A DNA stretch of 64,000 nucleotides, taken from the NCBI GenBank assembly GCA_002897115.2, contig BCIH01000003.1, forward strand, positions 1,445,677 through 1,509,676. The letters are read 5' to 3'. Numbering within the stretch: the first letter of the stretch is position 1; the number at the start of each line of letters is the position of its first letter. The translations under genes and the position numbers were made by a program. Under the pieces are notes generated by a model, which ran no database searches, was not told where the DNA came from, and saw only the letters and a list, made by a program, of their open reading frames with translations. Shown here piece after piece: positions 1 through 11,610 of this stretch. Source of the stretch: Prototheca cutis (taxonomy: Eukaryota > Chlorophyta > Trebouxiophyceae > Chlorellales > Chlorellaceae).

Positions 1-37
<37 letters not shown>
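1..37. repeat. G37 homopolymer at contig edge
   Basis: The window opens with an uninterrupted run of 37 G. Runs of G this long at a sequence end are typically sequencing or assembly artefacts. Shorter G/C runs of 10-17 also occur inside introns elsewhere in the window, so a genuine tract cannot be fully excluded. Confidence 0.9.
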
Positions 38-38
<1 letters not shown>

Positions 39-183
39 TAGCCTTTGCTGTGGAATGGATGCTGCATGGCTAACCCTCGCGATGCCTGGGCAACAAGACA
101 ACCAGGATCCAAGCCACTAGAAGAGGCCAAGATCAACAGCAACAACCCCCTCNCTCACACACAAAATGGAATAAAACGCTCAG

Positions 184-920
184 GTGGGATCCGTGTGGGC
201 GGCAGCGACATTCGGCGGCTGACGCAGCTGAGCCTGCGTGGCGCGATTGGTGTGGTGCCGCAGGACACGGTCCTGTTCAACGCGACGGTGTGGGACAACA
301 TTGCCTACGCACGGCCTGGCGCGGAGCGGAGCGCGGTTTTGGATGCAGCAGCTGCAGCCGGCCTGGACGACGTCGTGCGTGCGCGATTTCCACAGGGCTA
401 CGACACGATGGTGGGCGAGCGTGGGCTGCGGCTCAGCGGAGGCGAAAAACAGAGGGTGGCCTTTGCCCGGGCGCTGCTCAAGGATCCGGCGATACTAGTG
501 CTGGACGAAGCAACAGCTTCGTTGGATGGCCTGACCGAGGCACGGATCCAGGCCAGCCTCGCGGCGCAGCGTGCACAGCGCAGCATGCTGGTCGTGGCGC
601 ACCGGCTCTCCACGATTCGCGACGCCGATGAGATTGTCGTGCTCGAAGCGGGATGTGTCGTCGAACNGGGCAACCATTCGGCGTTGATTGCCCGTGGCGG
701 GCTCTACGCCCGCATGTGGGCTCGTCAGGCCGAAGCCGCTCAAGCAGGCGAGGATGATGATGCAGATGTGGAGGCAGCTGAGTCAACGGTGGTGGACCGA
801 CCGCCTCGTGGCAACGTCACCCCAAATGGCGACAGCAGGGCCACGCGCAGTGAGGAAGCCGCCAGCGAGGGCAGCACGGCGGGGAGTGCCGTGCCAAACG
901 GTCACCCACCAGCGCAATGA
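184..920 (+). CDS. ABCB-type half ABC transporter, C-terminal exon (partial)
   Basis: This is the last exon of an ATP-binding cassette exporter. It starts after an acceptor (ctcag at 179-183) and ends at TGA 918-920. In order it shows the Q-loop (VPQDTVLFN), the ABC signature (LSGGEKQR), Walker B ([12 protein letters not shown]) and the H-loop (VVAHRLSTI), followed by a polar acidic tail of about 60 residues. Walker A and the membrane domain must lie on exons before the window. The sequence between signature and H-loop is of the ABCB6/ABCB7/HMT1 half-transporter kind, which exports glutathione or metal conjugates from mitochondria or vacuoles; the substrate is inference. One N falls in the codon before the final conserved Gly-Asn-His. 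The upstream 38-183 reads as intron. Confidence 0.85.
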
Positions 921-2802
921 GTCCCGAGGGAGGCTGGTGAGCCCCGCGGGGGCCTGGTGAGCCGGCACACATTCCTCTTGTCTCATTGGATGCCCCAAAA
1001 CGTTGACAGCATCATGCGCACGTCCCACACGTAGGTGTGAGGCCATTTGCATGCCTTTTGCTGACCGAGCTTGTGTAATCGCGCTGTTGGCTTTTCCACG
1101 TGGGAATAACCGCCATCCATCCAAATTTTGGCCTTGACCGGTTTGATCCTGGGTGAGAAGACTGTGTTTTCGTGCCGGTTTCTAACAAAAATACAGCCAA
1201 GCTGTTTATCACTCGATGCCATGCAATCATCGCTCATTCCTTTTTGGCGGACTTGCGCTGCTTTGGCAACCGCATGCCGGGGAGCACCGGCTCTGCCTCC
1301 ATTCCATGCTCGATAGGAGGCATCTCCATCTCTGCAGACCGGAGAGGCGCAGACACGCGGCTCGTTCAATGTTAAGAAAAGCATTGTTGTGTCAACGGAC
1401 GATGCATCCCTGCACCACCTGCCATGCAGCACCAAAAAGCAAGGCCCGGGCTGTTGCAGTCGCAACCATCCAGCATCCCATGACATCAGCTTTCAGGGCA
1501 CGATATCCAGTACCACCCACCTAGGTTTCCACGATCGTTCATCTTTGCTTGGACAACATAGGATGCAATAAACTCGGCAGCCTCCTCGGCGTCATGCTGA
1601 AGCTTCTCTATCCGTTCAACGCTCTGCTCGCCTCTGGACTCCTGCGGCGAGATTGCACATCGCTTCCATCTTTGTGCAAGGGGTTTGTGTGCGCTTGGAA
1701 TGCTCCGTCAGCCCTTGCAGACGTGGCCCCACTATCAGCAATGGCAGTGAACCGTGGTCTACTTTGTTGCTCAATCCACCATGACCATTCCCCACCACTC
1801 CACCCGGGGGGCTTTGGCACCTCGAATCTCGTGCGAATTTCCCTGACCGCAGCCGGCAACATCATGTCATCTCCTTTGAATGCTGCGCATTGATGATGAC
1901 GTTTCCATTTCAGAGGCGTCTGACGCCTGTTGACGCATGCGTGACCGGTTCGAGAGTCCCTTCCCCACCCGCACCTTTATTGCATGCATGCAGGAGCTTG
2001 CGATAGAGCTGTACACTCCTTTGGGCCGACATGGTTCTAGAAAGAAATTCTTCGAGGGTAGATGGAAATATCTTGCTAAATGGCGCCGTGCGGTCTGGGC
2101 TGAAGCGCAGTTGTGGACACTGCTGCTGCGATGAGAGGTCCCGAATGCTGCAGCCTTTAATCTTTGTCGACGGGTGCCGTCTGGCCCTCCCCTTGGAATC
2201 CCCCAGCCGTGCTTAGCTTAGCCAAGCAAGGCCCGTCTTCATCTCTTCCAGTCTCATTCTCGCTCTGTGCGCACAAACAGCCTACTTCTGGTATCCACAT
2301 CATAAAGAATCCATGCAATGAGCATGCATGGGGGGAAACACTGTGAACGCTGTTGAAGGAAAGCCAACGCTCGGTGGGGTCTTGTTTCCCCAAGGCCCAC
2401 AAGGCCCCATCAATGTATTCAGACACAAACGAAAGCGTGGGACAGATATTCAGGACACCATGGCGAAAATGGGGACGTACGTGATCCTGCATCCAATCGG
2501 AAAGGCTCTTCGTGGACACCGAGGCAGTAGTGCTGGCCGCGGTGGGGATCTCTCCAAAAGTGCGCCGTTATTCCAGGTGCGTGCCATGATTCGGGCAGCC
2601 AAAACGTGTTTGATTAATTACTTGCCATTGGCCTGCGTGAGGGCGGTGTCAAGGGGGTGTTGGCAGGGAGTGAAAAGCCTGGCTCAGCACAGGTAGCTAC
2701 GATCCCAATGACCACGTGGGCGCAGGGGTGGCATTGACTGGGGATTTGATCTTCTGGCAAGAGGCCACGCCCCATGCATTTAACGCCCACTTCCCGTCAT
2801 CG
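921..2802. other. Intergenic stretch, no gene recognised
   Basis: About 1.9 kb between the ABC transporter stop and the 3' end of the secreted repeat gene. Base composition is closer to even than in the genes. Open frames on both strands (for example minus 1486-983 and 1865-1608) have no recognisable domain or exon-like continuity. It should hold the 3' UTRs of both neighbours. A small unrecognised gene remains possible. Confidence 0.6.
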
Positions 2803-4219
2803 TCATCTCACCACGGCGCTGGCATTGGAGCTGGCGCTGGCATTGCCGCCATTGGACTTGGCCTGAGCATTGGCGGCGGCATTGGCATTGGCATTGCCAC
2901 CGTTCGCGGTGGCGCTGGCATTGGCGTTGGCGGAGGCGGTGCTGCTGAAGATGCAGCTGGGCAGCTGCACACCGGCAGAGGCCGAGGCCTGAGCAAGAGC
3001 CTGGGCAAAGGCAGCGGAGTTGGTACCTGAAGCCTGGGCCTGGGCGGAAGCCTGGGCGACGGCCTGGGCGACGGAAGAGCAGCAGTTGCCGGCGGCCTGG
3101 GCGAGCGCCTCCGCGGCGGCTTGGGCAGAGGCACCCGAGGCACCACCGTTGGCGGAACTGCACTCGTCGTTTCAGTGGGAGGGTTGGGACATGGAGTTCA
3201 GGTGCTGTTTGGCTTAGGAGATGATGGCACGGGAAGCAACTTCCTCCTTCTTTCGAGCAATGCACTCAGTTCCTTGCGTTCCACCCACCAACTCCTACAA
3301 CTCCCAACGTACGCAAAGGAAGAGGCGAGGGCGGTGGCGGAGGCAGAGGGGTCGCTGCACAGCGTGGATGCCAGGGCCTGCAGTGCATGGGGAGAAGATG
3401 CGGTGGGATGGGTTGTCACGCACATCGAGTGGCATCATTCATCGGCCCAAGCCAGAGCGCCACTTCAGACGACAAAGCTGCTCCGGCTGGCAGCTGGCAT
3501 CAGTCGTCCTTTTTGACCTTGCCTGCCTCCACCTCAAATTGAGTGCCCTTCCCAACTGTGTTCCCAGCTTTTCCGTTGCTCACCTGGGCAAAGGCGTCGG
3601 CGGCAGCCTGGCCTCCCGCTTGCGCGTTGGCTTGCGCCACAGCTTGGGCGGCGGCGGCGCCGTTGCCCGAGGCAATAGCCTGAGCAAATGCGTTTGCTAC
3701 GGCCTGGGAGTCTGCACCAGAGGATCGGGGAGGGGGTGATCAAAAAAGGGCGTAGAGACTTCTGCCCTCAATGGCCTACACGTGCGTGGATCGGCACTTG
3801 CCCCTCGCGATGATGCGGACCATCGGAATTGCCCAAACCCAGAAGCGCCGCATTTCCGCTCCACTTACTGCCGGATGCCTGAGCCTGAGCAGAAGCCTGG
3901 GCCACGGCCTGCCCATTGCCCTGAGCGATCGCATTCGCGGCGGCGGTTGCCGTCGCGGACGACTGGGCCAGGAGTTTCCTGTTCGTCGGCTCTGCAACAG
4001 CTCGAGATGGGAGGTGTGGGTCATGATGAGGTCAAACCCCGTGCAGTCAACACCTTCTCATGACCATCGACACATCAGAAACACATGTAATGCGCATTAT
4101 AATTCGTTCGAGCAACCGCAAGGCCATGGAAAGAGGCTATTGCCAAAGGCCCCACCTGCTCCGACAGCGGCGACGATGACCGCCGACGCAAGCAGCAGGG
4201 AGAGAATCGAGCGAGCCAT
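2803..4219 (-). CDS. Secreted Ala/Gln/Asn/Ser-rich repeat protein (silk-like)
   Basis: Five exons join in phase: 4219-4156, 3991-3869, 3711-3584, 3377-3313 and 3157-2803, giving 244 residues. The first 20 residues are a signal peptide (MARSILSLLLASAVIVAA), followed by the RKLLAQ motif common just after the signal in secreted green-algal proteins. The rest is built almost only from A, Q, S, N and G with repeats such as AQAVAQASAQAQASG, which occurs near residue 50 and again near residue 155, and ends in an NANANA-type Ala-Asn tail. Only three or four Cys are present (one CC pair). Every splice junction restores the repeat frame, which supports the model. The composition resembles silk or structural extracellular proteins; no enzymatic domain is visible. 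A cell wall or matrix role is inference. A TATA box lies about 80 bases upstream of the ATG. Confidence 0.82.
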
Positions 4220-4664
4220 GATGTCTTGCTGCTTTAATCTTAGGGTTTCAAGATTCTTATGTGTTTTAATGATTATTTCCCATTTCCTCTTACCCTATAT
4301 ACCCAAACGTGTTAACGCGGTCCGAGGATGGGTCCATGCACATTCATGCAGCTGCGAAAGCGGGAGCCACCACCCAACCGCCCCGCCATGACGGCCGATG
4401 CCGAATTTCCAGGTGGCCAACGACACCCGCCAACGCCGCGGACCGCGCCCCTACTCCCCGCCCTCATCCCCCTCCCGGTACGCAGTTTCAGCGCATGGAA
4501 TTAATTCTACAAACCATGCTGATGCAGCTAGCCCTTGAGTGGGGCCCCAGCGGATCGTCAGCTTCGTACTGCCTGGGGATCCCGCGCCATGCCCACCTGC
4601 GCATTTCGGATCGCTGGATCTCCCTCGACCTTCATCCTCGGATGGTGCGTGAGTCAAGGACGCG
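4220..4664. promoter_or_regulatory. Intergenic: XRCC2 3' end and promoter of secreted repeat gene
   Basis: Both flanking genes are on the minus strand. The AT-rich part at 4230-4310 carries the TATA box; the remainder should hold the XRCC2 3' UTR. No other feature is visible. Confidence 0.6.
4296..4301 (-). promoter_or_regulatory. TATA box of the secreted repeat gene
   Basis: Read on the minus strand the bases are GGGTATATAGGG, centred about 80 bases upstream of the start codon at 4219. No other start in this window has such a clear TATA, which suggests a strongly or conditionally expressed gene. Confidence 0.55.
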
Positions 4665-5047
4665 CTACAGCATGACAATTCCCCCTTCAGTAATGTCAAA
4701 GTAATGTCGAGCCTTCGATCCGCCCGGCGAGTCCCAGCAGGCCCCATGCACATGCAGGCCCTCCGCGCTGCCGGTTCCAACGCGTTGCAGGATCAGCCGC
4801 TGCNCGACGGCCTCCTGCCACACCCGAGGCATGAACTCTCGATGTTCCAGCCCCGATCCAGACCTGGGGTCTGCCTCCTTATCAGAGCCTGCTCGCGAGA
4901 GGGTGCTTTGTTGTTATGGCAGTGGTGGTGGTTTCGTCCAGGCAGGGTTAACAATGGGCAGCTCATCCATGTCACCCGCGGTGGATGCCAGAGAGGGCAC
5001 TTGCCTAGCCAGACACCAAAAACACAGAAAATCTCCACACGAGGCGG

Positions 5048-5078
<31 letters not shown>

Positions 5079-6508
5079 CAAACAATGCTGGCTTGGTAAC
5101 AATGACTGCCAACTGCCAGCGCCGTGCGAGGTCATGCAGGGCCCGGGCTGCCTGACTGTAGAACGAAGCAGCAGAGTCCTCTGCCGCTGGCCCTGCCCGC
5201 AGTGCGTAAAAGAAAGCTGCGATATTATCAACCAGCAGGATGCCATGCTCGGTCCAGCGGGCCATCAGGTCGTCTGCCGCTGCGATGCCAGCTAACAAAT
5301 CTTCTGCACTGTCGCACTGCATCTGTGCTTGGGATCGATGGTTCCGGGAGTTTGAGTCGGGTTTGAAGGCAGAAAGNGTCGGGCCGCAAAGGGAGCAGGA
5401 TAACGCCCGGCGCAACAGCTCCAGCTGAGCTCGCGGTGTGGAGGCGGCTCGTAACTCGTGGCATGCTATACAGCAGCAAGCATGACGNGCCTGTAGCCTC
5501 GGGGCATTCCAAGACACTCGCAAGGCCAAGGCCAGTCACAGCTCCGAAGCCAGGCACCTACCATGTGGAGGCGGGCGAGTGCCCTGGAAACCACCTCTTC
5601 AGCGTGCGGCCTGCGGAGGAATGGGATGCGGCCGTGTCCCCTCATGCCGAGGCAACATGAACAAGATGGCCCGTCTGCACCAGCACCACGGGGTTGCTGT
5701 TGACATGGCCACTCATGGACAAACCCTGCCTTCAGCCCCACGCACCCGTTTAGGTCAAACAGCTCCAGTCGTAGTCGCTCCTGGATGTGCTGCACGGTTG
5801 CCGTGGACTGGACTGAACCCTCATCCTTGTCTCATTGCAGAACCCCTTTCTTGCAGAGTACCATTCAACACGCAACAGCTGTTTCCCCTTTATTCCAAGG
5901 AACTGCCACACGGTCACAGACCAGCGCATGCAGTGCCTCACCTGGAGTACTCGCAAGAGGTCGAACTTCCCGTCCAAGTCAATAACAAGAATGTTGGCTG
6001 CACCAGTGAGGGCAAGGGAGATGCTGGTTTTTTGGGGGCTTGCTCCTCCTCCAGGANCTGGCTGCAGATGTGGTGNCTGATCTTTCCCAAACGAGACGAG
6101 GGGAGGGACAGTGCGCCGAGCACAGCACCGCTCGACAGTCACCCACAGTCACACTCACCAGCTGAGCCTCCGAGCTCCCTGTCCAGAATGCTGTGCACCG
6201 CAATCTGGGAAACACATTTGGAAGGGGATAAGGCGGACAGGAACAGAAGCGCTTGCAATGCACAGGGGGAGTGCTGCAGGCCCTGCGCTCACCACCCGCA
6301 CCTGTACCAGGACTTCNGTCTTGCCGCTGGCGGCCGGGCCCGTGACCTCGACGATGTGGCCAGGGCGCAGGGGGCTGGGACACAGGCTGTCGAGCAGGGC
6401 GAGCCCGACGTGCAGCGGGTCCAGCCGCACCCTGGCAAACAAGTCTGCCGCGCTTTCCTCTGGCGCCAGCCAGAGCTGCCACTGCTCCAGCAAGCCAGGC
6501 TGGCTCAT
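4665..6508 (-). CDS. XRCC2: DNA repair protein XRCC2 (RAD51 paralogue)
   Basis: Seven exons (6508-6302, 6204-6159, 5997-5942, 5789-5746, 5610-5562, 5322-5079, 4888-4665) splice in phase to 289 residues, close to the 280 of human XRCC2. Residues 57-64 are the Walker A motif GPAASGKT (the last codon has an N). The next exons carry the hydrophobic strand NILVIDLD and later the Walker B-like strand GILLVDNIAAFF. The C-terminus reads HYFDITEGGIVML, matching the conserved XRCC2 ending. XRCC2 works with RAD51D in the BCDX2 complex in homologous recombination and meiosis. Exon 6 to 7 spans an intron opening with GT/CA and poly-G tracts; its acceptor at 4889 was chosen because it restores the frame, so the join near residue 215 is the least certain. 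Confidence 0.85.
5048..5078. repeat. C17 homopolymer followed by (AC)n
   Basis: Plus strand has 17 C at 5048-5064 followed by AC repeats to about 5078. It lies directly inside the donor of the last XRCC2 intron (minus strand GTGTGTGTG then poly-G). Confidence 0.9.
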
Positions 6509-7110
6509 GCTGCGTCTACCCNCCTCTGGTGGACTCCTTTGAGTGTCCAGGTCATTGACGTGTGCTGGTCATGTGGGCAGAGCTGATCAACGCGCTGAGT
6601 TCCGAACGCCATGCTCCATCTCCGAGACGGACGGATGTGATAGGGTAGGTGTCAGGTCATCATGGCGGTGATCATGANGCGGGGAACGTTCGCCACGATA
6701 CCATGCATGGCTCAATGTGTATGTCATGCGCGCGATAATGACAAGTCACTTCGCTTGGATGCAATGCATTTCTCGCCAGGCGCCCGTGGAGCGCTGATCC
6801 GCGAGGCCACGAAAGTCGGTTGCCCGGCGTGCCCTCGTTTCGACAATCGCATCCCGCTCCTCACTGCGGCTGGCTCTTAGGAACCATTCCCCAGAAGAAC
6901 GATTTTTCCAAAGCTGCCTCTATTTGGCACCACAACAAAAACAGCAAATTCTCTCTCTACACGACACTAGGTGCAGCAGGACTAGAGAGGGCAGGGGTCT
7001 CNAAACGCAAAGTGGCTGTCAATCGTCAGGGAGGAAATTGAAGGGAGANGGTTTTGCGTGNGCGAGGTAGATCAATCACACACCATGCTCTACAGTACTA
7101 CAATCAATCA
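6509..7110. promoter_or_regulatory. Intergenic: squalene epoxidase 3' end and XRCC2 promoter
   Basis: About 600 bases between two minus-strand genes. Several N calls occur. No coding signal or TATA element is apparent. Confidence 0.55.
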
Positions 7111-8908
7111 TCACGTGGGCTTGGCTACCAGGTGGCTCTGCGCTGCTGCTGCTGCGGCACGCGCTGCACGCGACAAGCGTGGGTGCGGGGCGATAGCCGG
7201 GGCAAACACGGCGCGGTACCCTTCCTTGGCCAGGATGGGGAGGATGATGCGGCATGCGCCGACCAGGATAGCGAGGCCCAGCCACAGTCCGTAGAGCGAC
7301 GGCCGCGGCAGGACGAGGCGCGAGGTCCCAAACAGAGCGACTGAGAAGAAATGCATGGCCAGGATGGAGGGCCGGGAGTCGAGCCCCGACAGCAGGCTGA
7401 CAGGCCCCCTCGCGCAGGCCCCGCCCTTGGACAGGTAGTCAAAGCACGCGTCGCGCATGGCCTCGTGCGCGACGTCGTCGCCGCCGGCCTTGAACACTCG
7501 GTACAGCGCGTTGGCCAGGGTGTTGATCGTGGCTGCCCAGGGCTTGCGCCGCACGTAAAACGACGCCGTCGCATCGGCCGTCGCCGCCGCGTCGGCGTAG
7601 CTTGCCAGCGGGCGCAGCAGGTCGCAGAGCAACACCGCGTCTGCCAACGCCACAGTCATCCCGCCGCCCGTCAGCGGGTGCCGCATGTTGAAGGCGTCTC
7701 CTAGCAGGAGCGCGCCCGGGACGTGCAAGGGGGCGCAGGTCAGCTGCTTGTTCGCCATGGCCCTGACGCGGCCGTCGTCGACGGCCTCGACAAACGGCGC
7801 CTGAAGCTTTGCCGGCAGCTGCGGTGCCACGACATCCCGCAGGTGGGCAGCCAGATCGCCGTTGGTGCTGCTGGGCAGGTGCTCGCCGGGGTAGTCCACC
7901 AGGCACCGCACCTCGCGTCCGGAAATAGGATAAAACAGCACAGGTGAAGGATCACACAGCACCACATGCCCATGCGATGGGTGCGGCAGCACGCAATCCT
8001 GTGCAGAGGTGCGAGGTGGGTGTGGGGTGGAGTGAGATGGCCAAGTGAGATGAAGCAAACANGNAAGAGAACTGTCAAATGAAAGCCACGCACAGAAACT
8101 AGAAAAACACATCCAATAACANTNCAAAAAGCACAGACNCACATGGAGTTTGAGGCCAATAAAGTGGGAGGGCGTGCGCATGTCTGGCACGGCGAGCTTG
8201 TTGCGGAGGATGGAGTACATGCCGTCGCAGACGACCGTCAGGTGCGCGCGCGCAATGCGCTCCTCGCCATCAGCACCTGCACGGTAGCGCACGCCTGCCA
8301 CGACCCCCGCGCCCTCGATGAAATCGTCCCCGGCGGCGTCAATCATGGCCCGGACGGTCCCCCGGCGCAGCGTGACACCGGGGCANGCCCCGGCTTCGGC
8401 GCGCAGACGCTGCACAAACCGGCCGTTGTGGAAGCCGAATCCTGCGACGGACAACTGTCCCGGGTGAGAGGGCGCGGGGCACACGCCAGGCACGCCCGCG
8501 GCGTCGGCGCCGTCCGTCAGACCCAGCCGCGCGGGGGGGACCTCAGGGTACGGGATCAGCGCCTCGCGTGCGCCCTTGAAGATGCAGTAGCCGTGCACCG
8601 GCTGCGCGTCGATGCCCTCCACCGCACAGGCAAGGCCCAGACGGTGCAGCGCCACCACGCCGCCGGGCTGCAGGAGTTCGCCCACGATGCGATCGGGCTG
8701 GGACAGATCACGCTCCAGCACCAGAACCCGCCGGCCGTCACGGCCCTGTGCATAGGCCAGCGCTGCGCCGGCCACGCCACCACCGACGACAACCACGTCC
8801 CACACCTAATTTGTTTGGGGGGATTGGGAGGTGAGCGGGTGGGGAAGATGTGCGCGTGTGTGAGAGAGAAGGGGGGTCAGGCGTCCTGACCTGCGCCTGG
8901 CGGCGCAT
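7111..8908 (-). CDS. SQE: Squalene epoxidase (squalene monooxygenase)
   Basis: Three exons: a start exon of only 18 bases (8908-8891, MRRQAQ), 8805-8143 and 7998-7111, giving 522 residues, normal for the family. It converts squalene to 2,3-oxidosqualene, the first oxygenation of sterol synthesis, using FAD on the ER. The N-terminal dinucleotide fold VVVVGGGVAGAAL follows the start exon directly. The second FAD motif GDAFNMRHPLTGGGM is near residue 327 and the family motif HGHVVLCDPSP near residue 237. Hydrophobic segments near the C-terminus (LYGLWLGLAILVGA) would anchor it. There is no N-terminal membrane helix, unlike many plant and animal forms. The short first exon was chosen because it gives an ATG in phase; an alternative upstream start cannot be excluded. 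The second intron donor reads GTGNGT. Confidence 0.95.
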
Positions 8909-9801
8909 TCAGGGCCAGACCAGGAGATCCCTCCCACCACCAAATGGTCCCAGAATCGCGATGCTGGAGGTGCCACAATCCCACCAACGATTCTCAATCC
9001 CGTCCCGGGACCCGTGGCCCCGTGCCCTCACCTCTGGGTCGCCGGAGGTGTCGTCCTGGGAGGGGACGGCGGGCGGGTCGAAGGTCCGCGTGGGCTCCGC
9101 CTCCTCGTTCCTGCCCCCTCTACCCATGGCGTCTCCCTGGTGACCCTTTAAAGTGATCCGGCAAAGGTGCAGGGCCTGCCANGGTCGAGCGCCGCTTGGT
9201 GTGTGGCTAGCTGGGTCGAGTCGGNGGGGGCAGTGTCCTTGTGCACCACCCTCTTGTGCGAATTGGTCCCTCAAGTGAGCTTCGTAAGAACAGGCTCGCT
9301 CGTACAGGATGGAGCGTGCACAAGATTATAGTATTTATGCTGAAAAACTGGGCTAGGGCTTCCCATTCGTTGCTGTCTCCAGGTTTATGTCCTGGTTTTG
9401 AATTCCGCTCCAGNGCACGTCGTCTCCAGCCGCCGACGGCCTGGCGACGGGGCTGCTCCGCACCTCAACNGAAAAACACCGGAACAAGATCCACGCATGG
9501 ATGTTCAAAGGGTTCCTTGGATAAATAAAACACGTTGGTTGTTGCACCAAGCTGTCAATCTTGTTCCTCATGTTCAGGATGGATTGGGCTCCGGGCGCAA
9601 GTCAAGTCACATTAGAGCAACGCAGCAGTTAGCACCTGGTCATTGGGGCTTATGCACGATCGCCTCTTCCCGAAGCAGCCTGACAGCTTGCTCCAGATCG
9701 TGTCCCAGAGTCGATTCTGTAGGAATGGGGGCAGCGGCTGCTGATTGATGCCAAGAGGGTTGCTAGTCGATGCCCCACGGGCTGCTTGGAACAGCCCTAG
9801 T
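8909..9801. promoter_or_regulatory. Intergenic: squalene epoxidase promoter region
   Basis: Roughly 0.9 kb upstream of squalene epoxidase and downstream of the weak minus-strand model ending at 9802. It contains scattered N calls and no recognised gene. Confidence 0.5.
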
Positions 9802-11014
9802 TCAACCGACAATGTCGGTGTTGCCCACCAAACCATACACATTGCACACCCGCAGACCCGCACCTTGTCGTGAACCCTGCTCAATGGCCGCCTTTCGCCC
9901 TCGAACCTGACTCCGGCTCTTGAAGGCCGAAGAGAGGCCGACCCCCAGGACCGTGGCAGGCGGCGGTGTCCCACTCGCCGGCGGGCGCGGCGCGTCCCTC
10001 GGCCTCGAACCATTCCCAGTCATCGTGTCGTCGATTAAATTACCGGCTTGCATCCCCCATCGGTACGGTGCTGTGCCGCCTGCCCGCCCGGACAGCTGTC
10101 TGTCGTGCTTGCCGGGACCGGGCGCGGCGACCCACCGCCGCGGCTCCCTCGGCACCCCCCCCGCCCTGCCTTTGTACAGCGGCGGTCGTTCCTGCCAGGC
10201 ATGTCGACGTTTTGTCTGGCGTCCATTCGTCGGGGTTCTCCCCTGGTGCCTGTGATGCTGAGGCTCTCGATGGGTCAGCGGCGGTGGTGGTAGGAAGGGA
10301 TCGGTGGTTGCCGGTCGAGGCGCCCGCCAACCGCTCGATGCCCGGAGAGAAGGTGTGGCATCGCCGGCGGCACGTAAAAAAACAGGACCAGCCCCATCGC
10401 CCGTTGGCCTTGTCTCGACCTCATCGCAGCGAGCCAGAACAGCACTCAAGTCGGCGGCGGCACGCTGCGCCTCACGCAGCCTGCGCTCCAGCTGTGTCTT
10501 CAGGTCATCCAGCCGAGCGCAGGCGCGCTCAAGCTCCGCACGCGGGACCGCGCATGCCTGGCACCTGTGCGGTGCTGGTGAGGAGTGAACTGATAATCCC
10601 TCTGCAGGCTGACGGCTGCATGGCCTGCTGTGCGCCGAGGAGCGGAACCCACCACGGCAGGCATACAAACCACCAAAAAAGGCAAATCCAGAGTATTTAT
10701 CCTATTCATGTGATTTTTCACTTCAATACCAACTCCAAAACATAGGAGAGTCAGGAAATGGGAGCCTACGTGGAGCAGAAGCCCTGCAGAGTGTCGGCCT
10801 CCCGGGGGCCCTCAGCCTGGGTCCTCCCATCGGCGACCAGAAGAGTCTCTTTGATGCTGTGGGGTTGGTGTGGGCGAGTGAAATTATGATGTACCCACAA
10901 CGTAAACCATGCATCAATCGCTGCAGAAGGTCTCCTCAGTCCAACCTCGGCACACCTTGCTGCGAGGCGATTCCGAAACTCGCTCCATATGTCGTCCAGG
11001 GCTTCCGCCGACAT
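9802..11014 (-). CDS. Unknown protein with coiled-coil segment (weak model)
   Basis: Exons 11014-10956 and 10856-10770 and an acceptor at 10564 join in phase: the N-terminus MSAEALDDIWSEF continues to a CQACAV motif and a heptad-like helix rich in Glu, Arg, Leu and Ala (residues about 55-100). After that the frame stays open to TGA at 9802-9804 (302 residues in all), but the last 200 residues are Pro/Arg/Gly-rich with little sign of selection. Another minus frame in 10330-10035 also looks plausible, so the real 3' structure probably has another intron. The intronless alternative stops at 10766 after about 50 residues. No family was recognised. Confidence 0.4.
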
Positions 11015-11610
11015 TGTCCTCTCGCCTGCTACGCAGCAGACTGCATTTCCATGGCGTTCCACGCTGAACAATTTGATTTGCTGTTCTGCTCGTCCGTCTT
11101 GAGAGAGTCTGCTCTGTGGAGGAAGAAGCAGGGCCTGTCAAGGGGGTGCCAGCCGGCTCCCCCTCTCGGGTCCACTTGTGATGAATAAACTCGCCTCCAT
11201 TGGCGCCCCCTCCTCCCCGACGGCGGTGCCAGGGGAAGGCATGCACCAGCCACAAATGACATGCGTCATCGCATGGCAACCACATGACATGTTCCACTCA
11301 TTTCAAATATTTATCGGCGTGAAAAGTGCCTGAACAGACGGTTCGGAGTTCCCTCTCTGATCTGCAGCCAAGCAGGGCCGGGGTTGTCGGCTGACTAGCT
11401 TGGCGGGGGTTGCCTTAGACACAGCTGCAGTGACAGGTATTCCTCGTCTATTGCGCATGCACTCGCTTTGAATTTTGTGTGCATTGGAATTTTCGATTCT
11501 GCGTGCGGGACTGCAGAGTGCAGGATTGCAGGGCCCCGTGGCGGTGCATGACGGGGGAAGCCTAACGGGCACACCGTTCCTGCCGCTTGCGCGCAGGTCT
11601 TGCGTCACCC
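11015..11610. promoter_or_regulatory. Divergent promoter region
   Basis: About 600 bases between the start of the minus-strand coiled-coil model and the plus-strand zinc-binding protein. No TATA or repeat was noticed. Confidence 0.5.

Noticed and set aside
983..1865. Minus-strand open frames at 1486-983 and 1865-1608
   Set aside because: No recognisable domain, no continuing exons and composition near that of surrounding non-coding DNA.
1940..1965. GGTTCGAG word resembling a tRNA T-loop
   Set aside because: The spacing to the following CCC is wrong and no acceptor or anticodon stem can be drawn around it.
2716..3265. Plus-strand Gly/Ile-rich frame at 2716-3030 and other frames over the secreted repeat gene
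   Set aside because: Shadows of the GC-rich Ala-repeat coding on the minus strand, which has signal peptide and consistent splice sites.
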